From: an uncultured Paracoccaceae bacterium
GTDB lineage: Bacteria > Pseudomonadota > Alphaproteobacteria > Rhodobacterales > Rhodobacteraceae
Direction: 5' to 3'
Assembly: GCA_937927885.1 (NCBI GenBank)
Contig: CALEZJ010000192.1
Coordinates: forward strand, 1 to 13,786
Length of the DNA stretch: 13,786 nt
Shown here: piece by piece, positions 6,814 through 13,786 of the stretch
Layout of the letters: every line of letters begins with the position of its first letter
Numbering within the stretch: position 1 is the stretch's first letter
Translations under genes and position numbers: made by a program
The notes under the pieces: model-generated
What the model was told of the DNA's origin: nothing
What the model saw: only the letters and a program-made list of their open reading frames with translations
Databases searched by the model: none

Positions 6814-7983
6814 ATGACGTTACAGCGTTTCCTGAGCACTCTCGTCGTTTCGGCACTGGGCATTGTGCCCGCGATGGCGCAAGACCCCGTGCGCATCGGC
6901 TTCATCACCACGCTGTCGGGCGGGGGCGGCTATCTGGGGCAGGACATCCGCGACGGTTTCAACCTGTTCGTCGAGATGAACGACGGCAGGCTGGGCGGAG
7001 TGCCGGTCGAGGTGGTGGTCGAGGATGATGCCGTCAACCCCGGCACCGGCCGCCAGATCGCCGACCGCTTCATGAATGACATGGGCATCAACCTGCTGAC
7101 CGGGATCGTCTTTTCCAATGTCGCCAGTGCAGTCGTGCCCGAGGTCCTCGACAGCGGCGCCCTCTATGTCAGTCCCAACGCCGCACCGACCGCCTTTGCG
7201 GGCGAAGGCTGTCACCCGAACTACTTCGTTCTGTCCTGGCAGAACGAATCGCACCACGAGGCAGCCGGGGTGAACGCCTCGCTGCTGGGGTATCGGCGCA
7301 TGGTCATCCTGGCGCCGAATTATGTCGGCGGCATCGACGCTCTCGAAGGATTCAAGCGCCGTTTCGAGGGCGAGATCATCCGCGAGATCTATACCCAGCT
7401 CGACCAGACCGATTTCTCGGCGGAAATGGCGCAGATCCGGTCGCTCGCGCCGGATGCCGTGTTTCAGTTCCACCCCGGCGGTTTGGGCATCGCCTTTCTG
7501 CGCCAGTATGAACAGGCCGGCCTGCTGGAAACAATTCCGATGGTGGTTCCGGGCCCGTCGATGGACCACGCGGTCGTGCAATCGGTGGGGTCCGCGGCGC
7601 TGGGCCTCAATGTCACGTCGCAGTGGAACGACGATCTCGACAACGAAGCCAACCAGACCTTTGTCAGCGCCTTCCAGGAACGCTTTGGACGGATGCCGAC
7701 CCTGTATGCCAGCCAGGGCTATGACACCGCCCAGGCCATCGGCGCCGCGCTGCGCATCACCGGGGGCAGCACCGCCGACACCGAGGCCTTCCGTGCGGCG
7801 ATGTTGCAGGCCGATTTCCCGTCGGTGCGCGGGCCGTTCAGCTTTGGCCGGAACCAGCATCCGGTGCAAAACTGGTATTCCATGCGGGTCGAGGCCGATG
7901 CCGAGGGCAATCCGCGGCTGGTGACCACCGGGATCATCATCAACGAAGAGGGTGATTTCTACGCGGACCGCTGCAACCTGTGA
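6814..7983 (+). CDS. ABC transporter substrate-binding protein (branched-chain amino acid type)
   Basis: This 389-residue precursor has a signal peptide with a hydrophobic core (TLVVSALGIVPAMA) and a probable cleavage after Ala22 (AMA|QD), which places it in the periplasm. The mature start VRIGFITTLSGGGGYLGQD is typical of the LIV-binding-protein family (Peripla_BP_6), which binds branched-chain amino acids and also aromatic acids and other small carboxylates. The ATG at 6814 is chosen because GGAG is 10 nt upstream; the ATG at 6805 leaves only 1 nt. It lies 46 nt after the hydrolase gene in the same operon. Permease and ATPase genes are absent from both sides, so it must use a transporter encoded elsewhere, act as a sensor partner, or be an orphan. 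Confidence 0.9.
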   Translation: MTLQRFLSTLVVSALGIVPAMAQDPVRIGFITTLSGGGGYLGQDIRDGFNLFVEMNDGRLGGVPVEVVVEDDAVNPGTGRQIADRFMNDMGINLLTGIVFSNVASAVVPEVLDSGALYVSPNAAPTAFAGEGCHPNYFVLSWQNESHHEAAGVNASLLGYRRMVILAPNYVGGIDALEGFKRRFEGEIIREIYTQLDQTDFSAEMAQIRSLAPDAVFQFHPGGLGIAFLRQYEQAGLLETIPMVVPGPSMDHAVVQSVGSAALGLNVTSQWNDDLDNEANQTFVSAFQERFGRMPTLYASQGYDTAQAIGAALRITGGSTADTEAFRAAMLQADFPSVRGPFSFGRNQHPVQNWYSMRVEADAEGNPRLVTTGIIINEEGDFYADRCNL

Positions 7984-8007
7984 CTCCATCGCACCCATGG
8001 GCGACGG

Positions 8008-8034
8008 GGCGGCCGACAGGGGATGTCGGCCGCC
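8008..8034. terminator. Strong hairpin between convergent genes
   Basis: GGCGGCCGACA (8008-8018) and TGTCGGCCGCC (8024-8034) form a perfect 11-bp GC-rich stem with a 5-nt loop. It lies between the stop of the substrate-binding protein gene (7983) and the stop of the convergent lysR gene (8038). It probably terminates both transcripts. Only a weak T-rich tail (TTGTCAATT) follows on the + strand and none on the - strand, so its efficiency is uncertain. Confidence 0.7.
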
Positions 8035-8037
8035 TTG

Positions 8038-8943
8038 TCAATTGTGGATCATGTCGCGCACGACGCGGGCGGCGATGGCCCCGACCGCGTTCATCGCCGC
8101 CGAGGGCGACCGGTCCAGCACCCGGACCATCGAGATCGGTCGCGCGATCTCGGGCTCGATCAGGGGCAGCGCGACGATTTCACGCCGCGAAATCGCCGCC
8201 GCGCCATAGGCCGGCAGCACCGCGATCAGGTCGTCGAGCGCGTCGACCAGCGCCAGCGCGGTAAAGATCTGGTGCACCTCGTGGCGCGGCCGGAACGAGA
8301 CCATCGCCGTCGCGAACCCCACTTCGACCAGCCGCCGCAAACCGCTTTCGCGGCCCAGCGTCACCACCGGCAGATCGGCAAGCTGCTGCCAGCGGACGGC
8401 CTCGGCCCCGGCCAGCGGATGCGACGTCGCGACAAAGACATGCAGCTTGTCACGCGCCAGATTGGTGACCGAAAGGCCCTCTTCATCCGGGTTGAAGGTG
8501 CCCAGTCCCAACGTGACCGGCGATGAGCGGACCCGGTCGGCAACGGCGTCGGTGGCGACGTCCTCGATGCTGATGGCAAGTTCGGGATGCAGCCGTCGCA
8601 CCTCGGCGATGATGCTGGGCACGATGGTCGCGGCCAGCAGCGGCGGCGCGGCCAGACGCACATGACCCGCGCGCAGGCTGGCCAGGTCCTGCAGCAGATG
8701 CACCGCCCTCTCGATCCCGGCCAGACCATCGAGCGCGGTCTCGCGAAATACCTGCCCCGCCACCGTCAGTTCGACCCGGCGGGTGGTGCGGTCGAACAGC
8801 TTGACGCCGAGTGCCATCTCCAGCTCGCGCATCGCCTGCGACAGCGCGGGCTGCGACGTGTTCAGCCGTTCGGCCGCCCGCGAGAAATTGCCGCAGGCGA
8901 TCACCGCCTCGAAACACTGCAACTGCCGAATGGTAACCTTCAC
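8038..8943 (-). CDS. LysR-type transcriptional regulator
   Basis: This 301-residue protein begins with the winged helix-turn-helix of the LysR family: IRQLQCFEAV, then FSRAAERLNTSQPALSQAM at 20-38, and LGVKLFDRTTRRVELT at 45-60. The C-terminal part resembles a substrate-binding co-inducer domain. Length is normal for the family. It starts with GTG at 8943 preceded by AGGTGA. It is divergent from the broken nadX-like gene and convergent with the aldehyde dehydrogenase operon, so either or both may be its targets. A palindrome sits between the -35 and -10 of its own predicted promoter, suggesting autoregulation. The effector is unknown. Confidence 0.93.
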   Translation of the reverse strand: MKVTIRQLQCFEAVIACGNFSRAAERLNTSQPALSQAMRELEMALGVKLFDRTTRRVELTVAGQVFRETALDGLAGIERAVHLLQDLASLRAGHVRLAAPPLLAATIVPSIIAEVRRLHPELAISIEDVATDAVADRVRSSPVTLGLGTFNPDEEGLSVTNLARDKLHVFVATSHPLAGAEAVRWQQLADLPVVTLGRESGLRRLVEVGFATAMVSFRPRHEVHQIFTALALVDALDDLIAVLPAYGAAAISRREIVALPLIEPEIARPISMVRVLDRSPSAAMNAVGAIAARVVRDMIHN

Positions 8944-8968
8944 CGATCACCTATAATCCATGCTTCTT

Positions 8969-8997
8969 AATTTATGTCGAATTCGACCTATGGTCAA
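8969..8997 (-). promoter_or_regulatory. Predicted lysR promoter with internal palindromic operator
   Basis: On the - strand, TTGACC (8997-8992) and TAAATT (8974-8969) are separated by exactly 17 nt and resemble -35 and -10 elements. The spacer holds the 12-bp perfect palindrome GTCGAATTCGAC (8976-8987). A protein bound there would block RNA polymerase, which fits negative autoregulation of the LysR gene starting at 8943. A TATAAT at 8952-8957 on the + strand could serve the divergent nadX-like gene, but no -35 is visible at the right distance. Confidence 0.5.
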
Positions 8998-9074
8998 TGA
9001 AACTCCGGTGTCACAGTGGCGCTGGCCCGGGCGTTTTCGGGTCGGCCCCCTGTCCCCTACCGGAGCAACCGCCC

Positions 9075-9819
9075 ATGTCTGACACCGTAACCGACCTCTG
9101 CCTCGTCGGATGGGGCGCCATTGCCACGACGATCAGCGCGATGCTGACCGCCCGTCGCTCGGCGGTGCGCGTGGCGGCGCTGGCAGTGCGCGATCCAGCC
9201 AGCCTGCGCACGCCGCCGCCGCCGGGGGCGCGGATCCTGACCGACCCCGAGGACGTGGCCAGTTCCGGCTGCACGCTGGTTGTCGAGGCCGCCGGCCGCG
9301 ACGCCGCGGCGCAATGGGGCGCGGCGGCTCTGGGTGCCGGGTTGGACTTCGTGATGGGATCGCCCTCGGCCCTCGCCGACCCGGCGACCGCCGAGGCGCT
9401 TCAGGCCCGCCTCGGCCGCGCGGATGCCCCTTGCCTCGGTGACGCATGAGATCGCCAAGCCGCCGCTGGCCTGGGTCGGAACCCTTGCCGAGCGCGTGGT
9501 CGACCTGTTCACCCTGACAGAGCCGCGGGTCTTTTTCGACGGTTCGGCGCGTGATGCCGCCAGGCTCTACCCGTCGAATGCCAATTCGGTGGTGGTGACC
9601 GCACTGGCCGGGATCGGGCTGGACCGGACGACGGTTCGGCTGGTTGCCGATCCGGGCCTCGGTGTCAACGAACACCGGCTGGCCGCGCAGGGGGATTTCG
9701 GCCACTGGACGATGACGCTGGCCAACGCGCCGCTTGCGCAAAATCCGAAATCCTCGGCGATGACCGCGCTCGCTCTGGTGCGGCTGATCGAGAACCGCGG
9801 CGCGGGCGTTGTCGTGTGA
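9075..9819 (+). pseudogene. nadX: L-aspartate dehydrogenase (NadX-type), broken by internal deletion and frameshift
   Basis: The N-terminal part from the ATG at 9075 (GGAG 9 nt upstream) has a Rossmann glycine loop LVGWGAIA at residues 10-17 and family segments such as VVEAAGRDAA. It runs into a stop at 9447-9449. The C-terminal part resumes in another frame at about 9430 with VTHEIAKPPLAW, TEPRVFFDGSARDAARLYPSNAN and NPKSSAMTAL, all characteristic of aspartate dehydrogenases. The PxGAIGGLDAL segment that should lie between is missing. The joined parts encode about 248 residues against about 265 for relatives, so roughly 20 codons plus a frame are lost. The gene would have converted L-aspartate to iminoaspartate with NAD(P). 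It is divergent from lysR and was probably its target. A sequencing error alone would not explain the missing segment. The C-terminal motif peptide is split here for length; all parts lie in 9442-9762. Confidence 0.75.
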
Positions 9820-9830
9820 CCGCCCGCGCC
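9799..9830. terminator. Possible terminator hairpin between convergent genes
   Basis: GGCGCGGGCG (9799-9808) and CGCCCGCGCC (9821-9830) form a perfect 10-bp stem with a 12-nt loop. It spans the stop codon of the nadX-like gene and ends 5 nt before the stop of the convergent flavoprotein gene. No T-tract follows. It is the only terminator-like structure in this 16-nt gap. Confidence 0.45.
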
Positions 9831-9835
9831 CGGCC

Positions 9836-11359
9836 CTAGCCGATGCCATAGCGTCCCGGTGCGATGACGTGGTTCGGATCAAGCGCCGATTTCAGCGCGT
9901 TGCAGGTGTCGCGGACCGCCGGTTCCAGGATCGACCAATGCAGCGCCTGATACTTGAGCGGCGCGCGGCCGCATTGCATCCCCATCCCGGCATAGCCCAT
10001 CACCAGCGCCCGATAGGCATCGTCGGCCGCCGCATCCTCGGTCGCCAGGGTGCGGTTCCACACCAGATGGTGCAGCCCCCGCGCGAACCGGGGGCCGCAG
10101 ACATACATCTTCACATAATCCAGCCCGCGCTCGTTCAGAATCCGGCGCGACATATGGCTGCTTTCTTCGACCAGCGCGCGGTTCATCGGCACGCCGGGCG
10201 TGAAGGCGGCCAGCCCGCCCCCCGGCCGCCACGCCAGTTGCCGCAACTCGCTGAACCCCGGCTTGCCGGAATAGGCGTCGAGCGCGGCTTGCAGCGGCGG
10301 GTGGTCCGCCACCGCGTCGTGATCGATATAGCGCGCACCCGGCAAGCGCTGGAAATGCGCCCGCACCCGATCGATCTGGGGCTGCAGCGCCGCCATCGAC
10401 GCGCCGTAGAACGCGCCCGAGATCGTCCAGGCCCCGACCCCGTGCCGCTGCCGCAGCGCACGGCGCTCGTCGTCGGGCAAGGCGCCGACGCCCTCGCGGT
10501 AGCCGGGATAGGGTTCCTCCGAGATGGCCATCCAGAGATCATTGCTGACCCGCATCATCGTCGGCACGAAATTCGACAGTTTGAGCGGGCGGATGGCATC
10601 GATGATCGCGCCGATTGCGTCGTCATCGTCAAACGAAAAGCCAAAGAACCGGATCGCAGGCGGCCGGGGCATCAGCCAGATGCCGACCCGCGTGACGATG
10701 CCGAAGTTCGACTGCGCGAAGAGGCCATCCAGATGCGGGCCGTAAGTGTATTTCGACATATGCGCATGTCTGGCATTGCCCAGGCTTGCATCCCCCGTGC
10801 GGATCACGCTGCCGTTGCCCAGAACAACCTCCATGCCGCAGGTCATGCCCAGATGGTCGGCATAGGGCGTATAGCCCGCCCCCTTGTCCAGCGCGTTGCC
10901 CAGTACCGACCCCTCGGGCGGGCCCGAGGTGACATCGGGCATGAACTTGCCGCCCAGACGGTCGAGTTCGTCGGCGAGCTGGCGATAGGTCACGCCGGGT
11001 TCGATGACGGCGACCCCGGTTTCCTCGTTGATCTCGAGGATCCGGTTCATCCGGCGACCCAGATCGACAACCACCTGCCCGGCGACAACCGGCGCGCGGC
11101 TGCCGAGGCCGATGTTGTTGCCGTTGCTGATGGGATACAGCGCCACGCGGTGCCGGTTCGCGGCCTGAACGATGCGCTGCACCGCGTCGGGCGAACCCGG
11201 ATAGAGCACTGCGCCGGGCGGCTGGTCGGGGCCGGGCAAGGTCGTCTCGCCGTAGCGGAGGATGGTTTCCGGCGCGACGTTCACGCCCTCGTCGCCCAGG
11301 GTGTCGCGCATGTCGCCGAGGAAGGCCGCCAGGTTTTCGGGCAGGGTCATGGGTGTCAT
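9836..11359 (-). CDS. FAD-binding oxidoreductase, vanillyl-alcohol oxidase/4-cresol dehydrogenase type
   Basis: This protein of about 507 residues belongs to the VAO/PCMH flavoprotein family. The FAD pyrophosphate-binding region is PISNGNNIGLGSRAP at 76-90. The second FAD segment is GNALDKGAGYTPYADH at 154-169, which closely resembles vanillyl-alcohol oxidase, eugenol hydroxylase and 4-cresol dehydrogenase. QSNFGIVTRVGIWLMPRP follows at 216-233, and the family ending DPNHVIAPGRYGI is at 494-506. It should oxidise an organic substrate with FAD, possibly a phenolic or an alpha-hydroxy acid. The start is uncertain: ATG at 11359 or 11350 both have a purine-rich sequence upstream, and an in-frame start at 11422 would overlap the previous gene. 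It follows the GlcF-like gene by 19 nt, so the two are probably one operon with the Fe-S protein as electron acceptor. Confidence 0.9.
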   Translation of the reverse strand: MTPMTLPENLAAFLGDMRDTLGDEGVNVAPETILRYGETTLPGPDQPPGAVLYPGSPDAVQRIVQAANRHRVALYPISNGNNIGLGSRAPVVAGQVVVDLGRRMNRILEINEETGVAVIEPGVTYRQLADELDRLGGKFMPDVTSGPPEGSVLGNALDKGAGYTPYADHLGMTCGMEVVLGNGSVIRTGDASLGNARHAHMSKYTYGPHLDGLFAQSNFGIVTRVGIWLMPRPPAIRFFGFSFDDDDAIGAIIDAIRPLKLSNFVPTMMRVSNDLWMAISEEPYPGYREGVGALPDDERRALRQRHGVGAWTISGAFYGASMAALQPQIDRVRAHFQRLPGARYIDHDAVADHPPLQAALDAYSGKPGFSELRQLAWRPGGGLAAFTPGVPMNRALVEESSHMSRRILNERGLDYVKMYVCGPRFARGLHHLVWNRTLATEDAAADDAYRALVMGYAGMGMQCGRAPLKYQALHWSILEPAVRDTCNALKSALDPNHVIAPGRYGIG

Positions 11360-11378
11360 CTCTCGCCTGTGTCGGGGT

Positions 11379-12764
11379 TTACCAGAAGGACTCGGCATCC
11401 TGTCCGCCGGACGCCGCCGCATCTGTCGGCGCGTCGCCGGGTTCAGGGTCCGGCGTGCGGCGCGGCAAGGCGCGCCCGGTCAGAGCCGACGGCACCGGCC
11501 CGCCCGTGGCCCAGTCGAGCAATTCGACCGTATGCACAACGGGCAGGTCGGCATGTTCGCCGATCTGGGTGATGCAGCCCAGATTGCCGGCGGCAACGAT
11601 TGCGGCCCCGGTCGAGTGCAGCGCCTCGGCCTTTCGTCGGCCCAGCGTGCGGGCGGTGTCGGGCTGCAACAGGTTGTAGGTGCCCGCCGACCCGCAGCAG
11701 ATATGGCCTTCGGGCGCGCTGCTCAGCGCGTAACCGGCCTGGGTCAGCAGCTCGCGGGGCGGCTTCGTGACCCGTTGCCCATGCTGGAGCGAACAGGCGT
11801 CGTGATAGACCACCGGCACGCCCCTCACCGCGTCCACAGGTGGATGCAGACCTTTCGCCGCAAGGTATTCGGTCACGTCACAGGCCAGTCGCCCGGTCAG
11901 CGCCGCGGCTTTGGCCAGGTCCGCCTCTCCGGCAAGGAGATGCGGGTAATCCTTGACCGTGGTGCCGCAGCCCGAGGCCGTGATGATCACGGCGTCCAGC
12001 GGCGCGCGGTCATGTTCGTCGGCAATGGCCCGTGCCATGAACGCGGCACTGCCGCGCGCGCGCTCGGCATGGCCCATGTGCAGGGTAAGCGCGCCACAGC
12101 AATCGACCTGCGGCAAGACGACGACCTCGGTTCCATGACGGCACAACAGGCGGATTGCGGCCTCGTTGACATGCTCGGCGATCACCCGTTGCACGCAGCC
12201 GGTCAGCAGGACCACCCGGCCGCGGCGCTCGCCCTCGGCGGGATGGACACGCCGCGCGCGGCGCAGATCGGCGGGGCGGTGCGTGCTGACGGGGCGCAGA
12301 TCCAGCATCGCCGCCAGCCGTGGATCGACCCAGCGCACCAGCCGACCCAGCGGCGCCACCCGCAGGGCCAGCCGGAATCGGGCCGGATGGGGCAACAGCA
12401 GCACCAGCAGGCGGCGCAGCAGGCGGTCGGCCAACGGTCGGCGATAGGTCTTTTCCACATGCGCGCGGGCGTGATCGATCAGGTGATGGTAATCCACCTT
12501 GGCCGCACAGGTGGTCATGCACGACAGGCAGCCGAGGCAGGAATCGATATGCGCCACGCTCGCCGGATCGGGCGGGGCATCGCTGGCCAGCATCTCGCGG
12601 ATCAGGGCGATGCGTCCGCGAGGCGATTCGTTCTCGTCGCGGGTCAGCACATAGGTCGGACAGGTGTTGGTGCAAAACCCGTAGCGCACGCAGGAATCGA
12701 GGATCGTCCGCATCGCTTGCGGCGTCTCGTCCACGGGGCTGACAGGTCTGATCTGGCCGGGCAT
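11379..12764 (-). CDS. GlcF-like iron-sulfur subunit (heterodisulfide reductase-type CCG domains)
   Basis: This 461-residue protein resembles the Fe-S subunit of glycolate oxidase, which moves electrons from a partner flavoprotein toward quinone. The first cluster motif reads CVRYGFCTNTCPTY at 25-38: Cys25, Cys31 and Cys35 are kept, but the usual second Cys is Tyr28. The second motif CLGCLSCMTTC at 76-86 is complete. Two CCG-type motifs follow: VDCCGAL in the middle and HICCGSAGTYNLLQP nearer the C-terminus. The ATG at 12764 is preferred because GGGGAG lies 7 nt upstream; a GTG at 12779 is in frame. The Ala/Pro/Asp-rich C-terminal tail (about the last 35 residues) is probably disordered. It is the first gene of the operon with the VAO-type flavoprotein and is divergent from a lysR gene. 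Confidence 0.9.
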   Translation of the reverse strand: MPGQIRPVSPVDETPQAMRTILDSCVRYGFCTNTCPTYVLTRDENESPRGRIALIREMLASDAPPDPASVAHIDSCLGCLSCMTTCAAKVDYHHLIDHARAHVEKTYRRPLADRLLRRLLVLLLPHPARFRLALRVAPLGRLVRWVDPRLAAMLDLRPVSTHRPADLRRARRVHPAEGERRGRVVLLTGCVQRVIAEHVNEAAIRLLCRHGTEVVVLPQVDCCGALTLHMGHAERARGSAAFMARAIADEHDRAPLDAVIITASGCGTTVKDYPHLLAGEADLAKAAALTGRLACDVTEYLAAKGLHPPVDAVRGVPVVYHDACSLQHGQRVTKPPRELLTQAGYALSSAPEGHICCGSAGTYNLLQPDTARTLGRRKAEALHSTGAAIVAAGNLGCITQIGEHADLPVVHTVELLDWATGGPVPSALTGRALPRRTPDPEPGDAPTDAAASGGQDAESFW

Positions 12765-12840
12765 CGCGTTGCTCCCCACTGCGTGGAGCCGAGGTTAGCA
12801 GCGCGGGAAGATTTCGAAAAATACCGATTTCAAATCAGCT

Positions 12841-12859
12841 TGATAGGGATTTACTATCA
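12841..12859 (+). promoter_or_regulatory. LysR operator-like inverted repeat between lysR and the glcF-like gene
   Basis: TGATAG (12841-12846) and CTATCA (12854-12859) are a perfect inverted repeat with a 7-nt centre and contain a T-N11-A core (T12844, A12856). It lies 22 nt before the downstream lysR start and about 77 nt before the divergent glcF-like start. It overlaps a possible -35 for lysR (TTGATA at 12840-12845, with TATCGA at 12862-12867 as -10). The layout is the classic LysR one: repression of its own gene and activation of the divergent operon. Confidence 0.6.
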
Positions 12860-12880
12860 GGTATCGACGAGATTGCGCCC

Positions 12881-13786
12881 ATGAACCTTCGACAGCTCAC
12901 CTACTTCATCGCCGTCGCCGAGGAACTCAGCTTCCGCGCCGCCGCGCAGCGCCTGAACATCTCGCAGCCGCCGGTCAGCGTGCAGATCCGCGAGCTCGAG
13001 GCCGAGCTGGGTGTCCGTCTGTTCGATCGCAGCACCCAGAAAGTCACGCTGACCCCTGCGGGTTTGGTCTTCCTCCGCCGGGCGCGGGCCATCGCCAGCA
13101 GCCTCGAAGATACGCGCGACGAGATGGCGGCGATGGCCGGCAGCGCCGGCGTGCTGCGGCTGGGCTACATGAGTTCGGCGATGCTCCATACCCTGTCGCC
13201 GATCCTGGGACGGCTGCGCGCAGGCGCGGGACCGATGACGCTGGGCCTGCAACAGATGCCGCCCGACGAGCAGTTGCGCGCGGTCGCGCGGGGCGAACTG
13301 GACGCGGGCTTTGTGGATTTCGGCGCGGGGCGCGGTCGGGTCGGGGTCGAGGACGAGACGCTGCATGTGCAGACCATCTGGCACGAACCCCTCGTGGCGG
13401 CGCTCCCGCCGGATCACCCTTTGCGGGGCGCAACGGTGCTCGCGCCCGGTCAACTGTCGGGCGAGCCGCTGATCGTTCTGCCCCGCAATCCGTTTTTCGG
13501 CTTTTACGACCATGTGATCGAGTTTTTGTCGCGCCACGCCATTCGCCCGCCGACCCTGATCGAGGCGCGCGACCTGCCGCAGGTTCTGGCGCTGGTGGCC
13601 GCCGGTTTCGGCGTATCGATCACCCCGCAGCTTTCGTCCTTGCCGTGGCGCGACAGGGTTCGCTTCGTGCCGATCGAACCGGGCCTGCGGACCGAGGTCT
13701 GCCTGATCTACCGCGCCGATACCAACGAGCCGCTGCTGGCCCGGTTGCGCGAGGTTTTGTGGGACAGCGCCATGCTCCACGCCCAG
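12881..13786 (+). CDS. LysR-type transcriptional regulator (3' end beyond window)
   Basis: The reading frame is open from the ATG at 12881 to the window edge, giving 302 residues without a stop. It starts with LRQLTYFIAVAEELSFRAAA and continues with QRLNISQPPVSVQIRELEAE and LGVRLFDRSTQKVTLTPAG, the LysR winged helix-turn-helix. The rest resembles the co-inducer-binding domain (for example VLRLGYMSSAML and LVAAGFGVSITPQ). Most LysR proteins are about 290-320 residues, so only the last few residues are probably missing. It is divergent from the glcF-like/flavoprotein operon, with an inverted repeat between them, and is the likely regulator of that operon. The inducer is unknown. Confidence 0.93.
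   Translation, partial: MNLRQLTYFIAVAEELSFRAAAQRLNISQPPVSVQIRELEAELGVRLFDRSTQKVTLTPAGLVFLRRARAIASSLEDTRDEMAAMAGSAGVLRLGYMSSAMLHTLSPILGRLRAGAGPMTLGLQQMPPDEQLRAVARGELDAGFVDFGAGRGRVGVEDETLHVQTIWHEPLVAALPPDHPLRGATVLAPGQLSGEPLIVLPRNPFFGFYDHVIEFLSRHAIRPPTLIEARDLPQVLALVAAGFGVSITPQLSSLPWRDRVRFVPIEPGLRTEVCLIYRADTNEPLLARLREVLWDSAMLHAQ

Noticed and set aside
8997..9074. Upstream ATG at 8997 as the start of the nadX-like gene
   Set aside because: It lies over the predicted -35 region of the divergent lysR promoter and has no ribosome-binding site. The ATG at 9075 has GGAG at the right distance and starts just before the Rossmann fold.
9809..11572. 587-residue plus-strand frame
   Set aside because: It is antisense to the VAO-type flavoprotein, which has clear family motifs. 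Arg/His-rich composition is typical of the opposite strand of GC-rich genes.
11262..12884. 540-residue plus-strand frame
   Set aside because: It is antisense to the GlcF-like gene, whose cysteine motifs are unmistakable. No domain is visible on the + strand.
12857..13780. 307-residue minus-strand frame at the right end
   Set aside because: It is antisense to the LysR gene that starts at 12881 and has a complete winged helix-turn-helix.
1..13786. tRNA, rRNA, origin of replication or attachment sites
   Set aside because: I looked for tRNA-like cloverleaf segments, rRNA-like sequence and flanking direct repeats and saw none that could be supported.

Overview
The window looks like high-GC alphaproteobacterial DNA, most likely from the Rhodobacteraceae or a close relative. 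That placement is an inference from base composition, codon use and gene content; there is no rRNA or other marker gene here. Only a few short stretches are AT-rich: the CRISPR leader, the region before the aldehyde dehydrogenase gene, and the two intergenic regions beside the LysR genes.

Left part (1-1813): a type I-E-like CRISPR array on the + strand. It has 29 repeats of 29 nt, the last one degenerate, and 28 spacers, all 32 nt except one of 39 nt. The leader lies at the left edge. It carries an exact match to the E. coli IHF consensus 10-22 nt before repeat 1 and a sigma70-like promoter overlapping it. No cas gene is in the window; they would be expected to the left.

Next (1814-4270): a minus-strand pair of short-chain dehydrogenase/reductase-fold genes with a 4-nt overlap. 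An IS66 transposase fragment lies on one side and an IS5-type transposase fragment on the other. The last few codons of the downstream gene appear to come from the IS66 remnant.

Middle (4220-8034): a plus-strand operon of an aldehyde dehydrogenase, a metallo-beta-lactamase-fold hydrolase and a periplasmic ABC-type substrate-binding protein with no permease nearby. It ends in a strong hairpin that it shares with the convergent lysR gene.

Right part (8038-13786): a LysR regulator diverges from a broken L-aspartate dehydrogenase-type gene (nadX-like). A minus-strand pair follows, made of a GlcF-like Fe-S protein and a vanillyl-alcohol-oxidase/4-cresol-dehydrogenase-type flavoprotein. A second LysR gene diverges from this pair and runs off the right edge.

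Taken together, the right two thirds read as a LysR-controlled catabolic region: uptake or sensing of a small organic substrate, flavin-dependent oxidation with electrons passed to an Fe-S protein, aldehyde oxidation and hydrolysis. The substrate cannot be read from the sequence. The most distinctive items are the IHF site and promoter at the leader end, the inactivated nadX-like gene, the flavoprotein/Fe-S pair with a Cys-to-Tyr change in its first cluster motif, and the operator-like palindromes at the LysR promoters.
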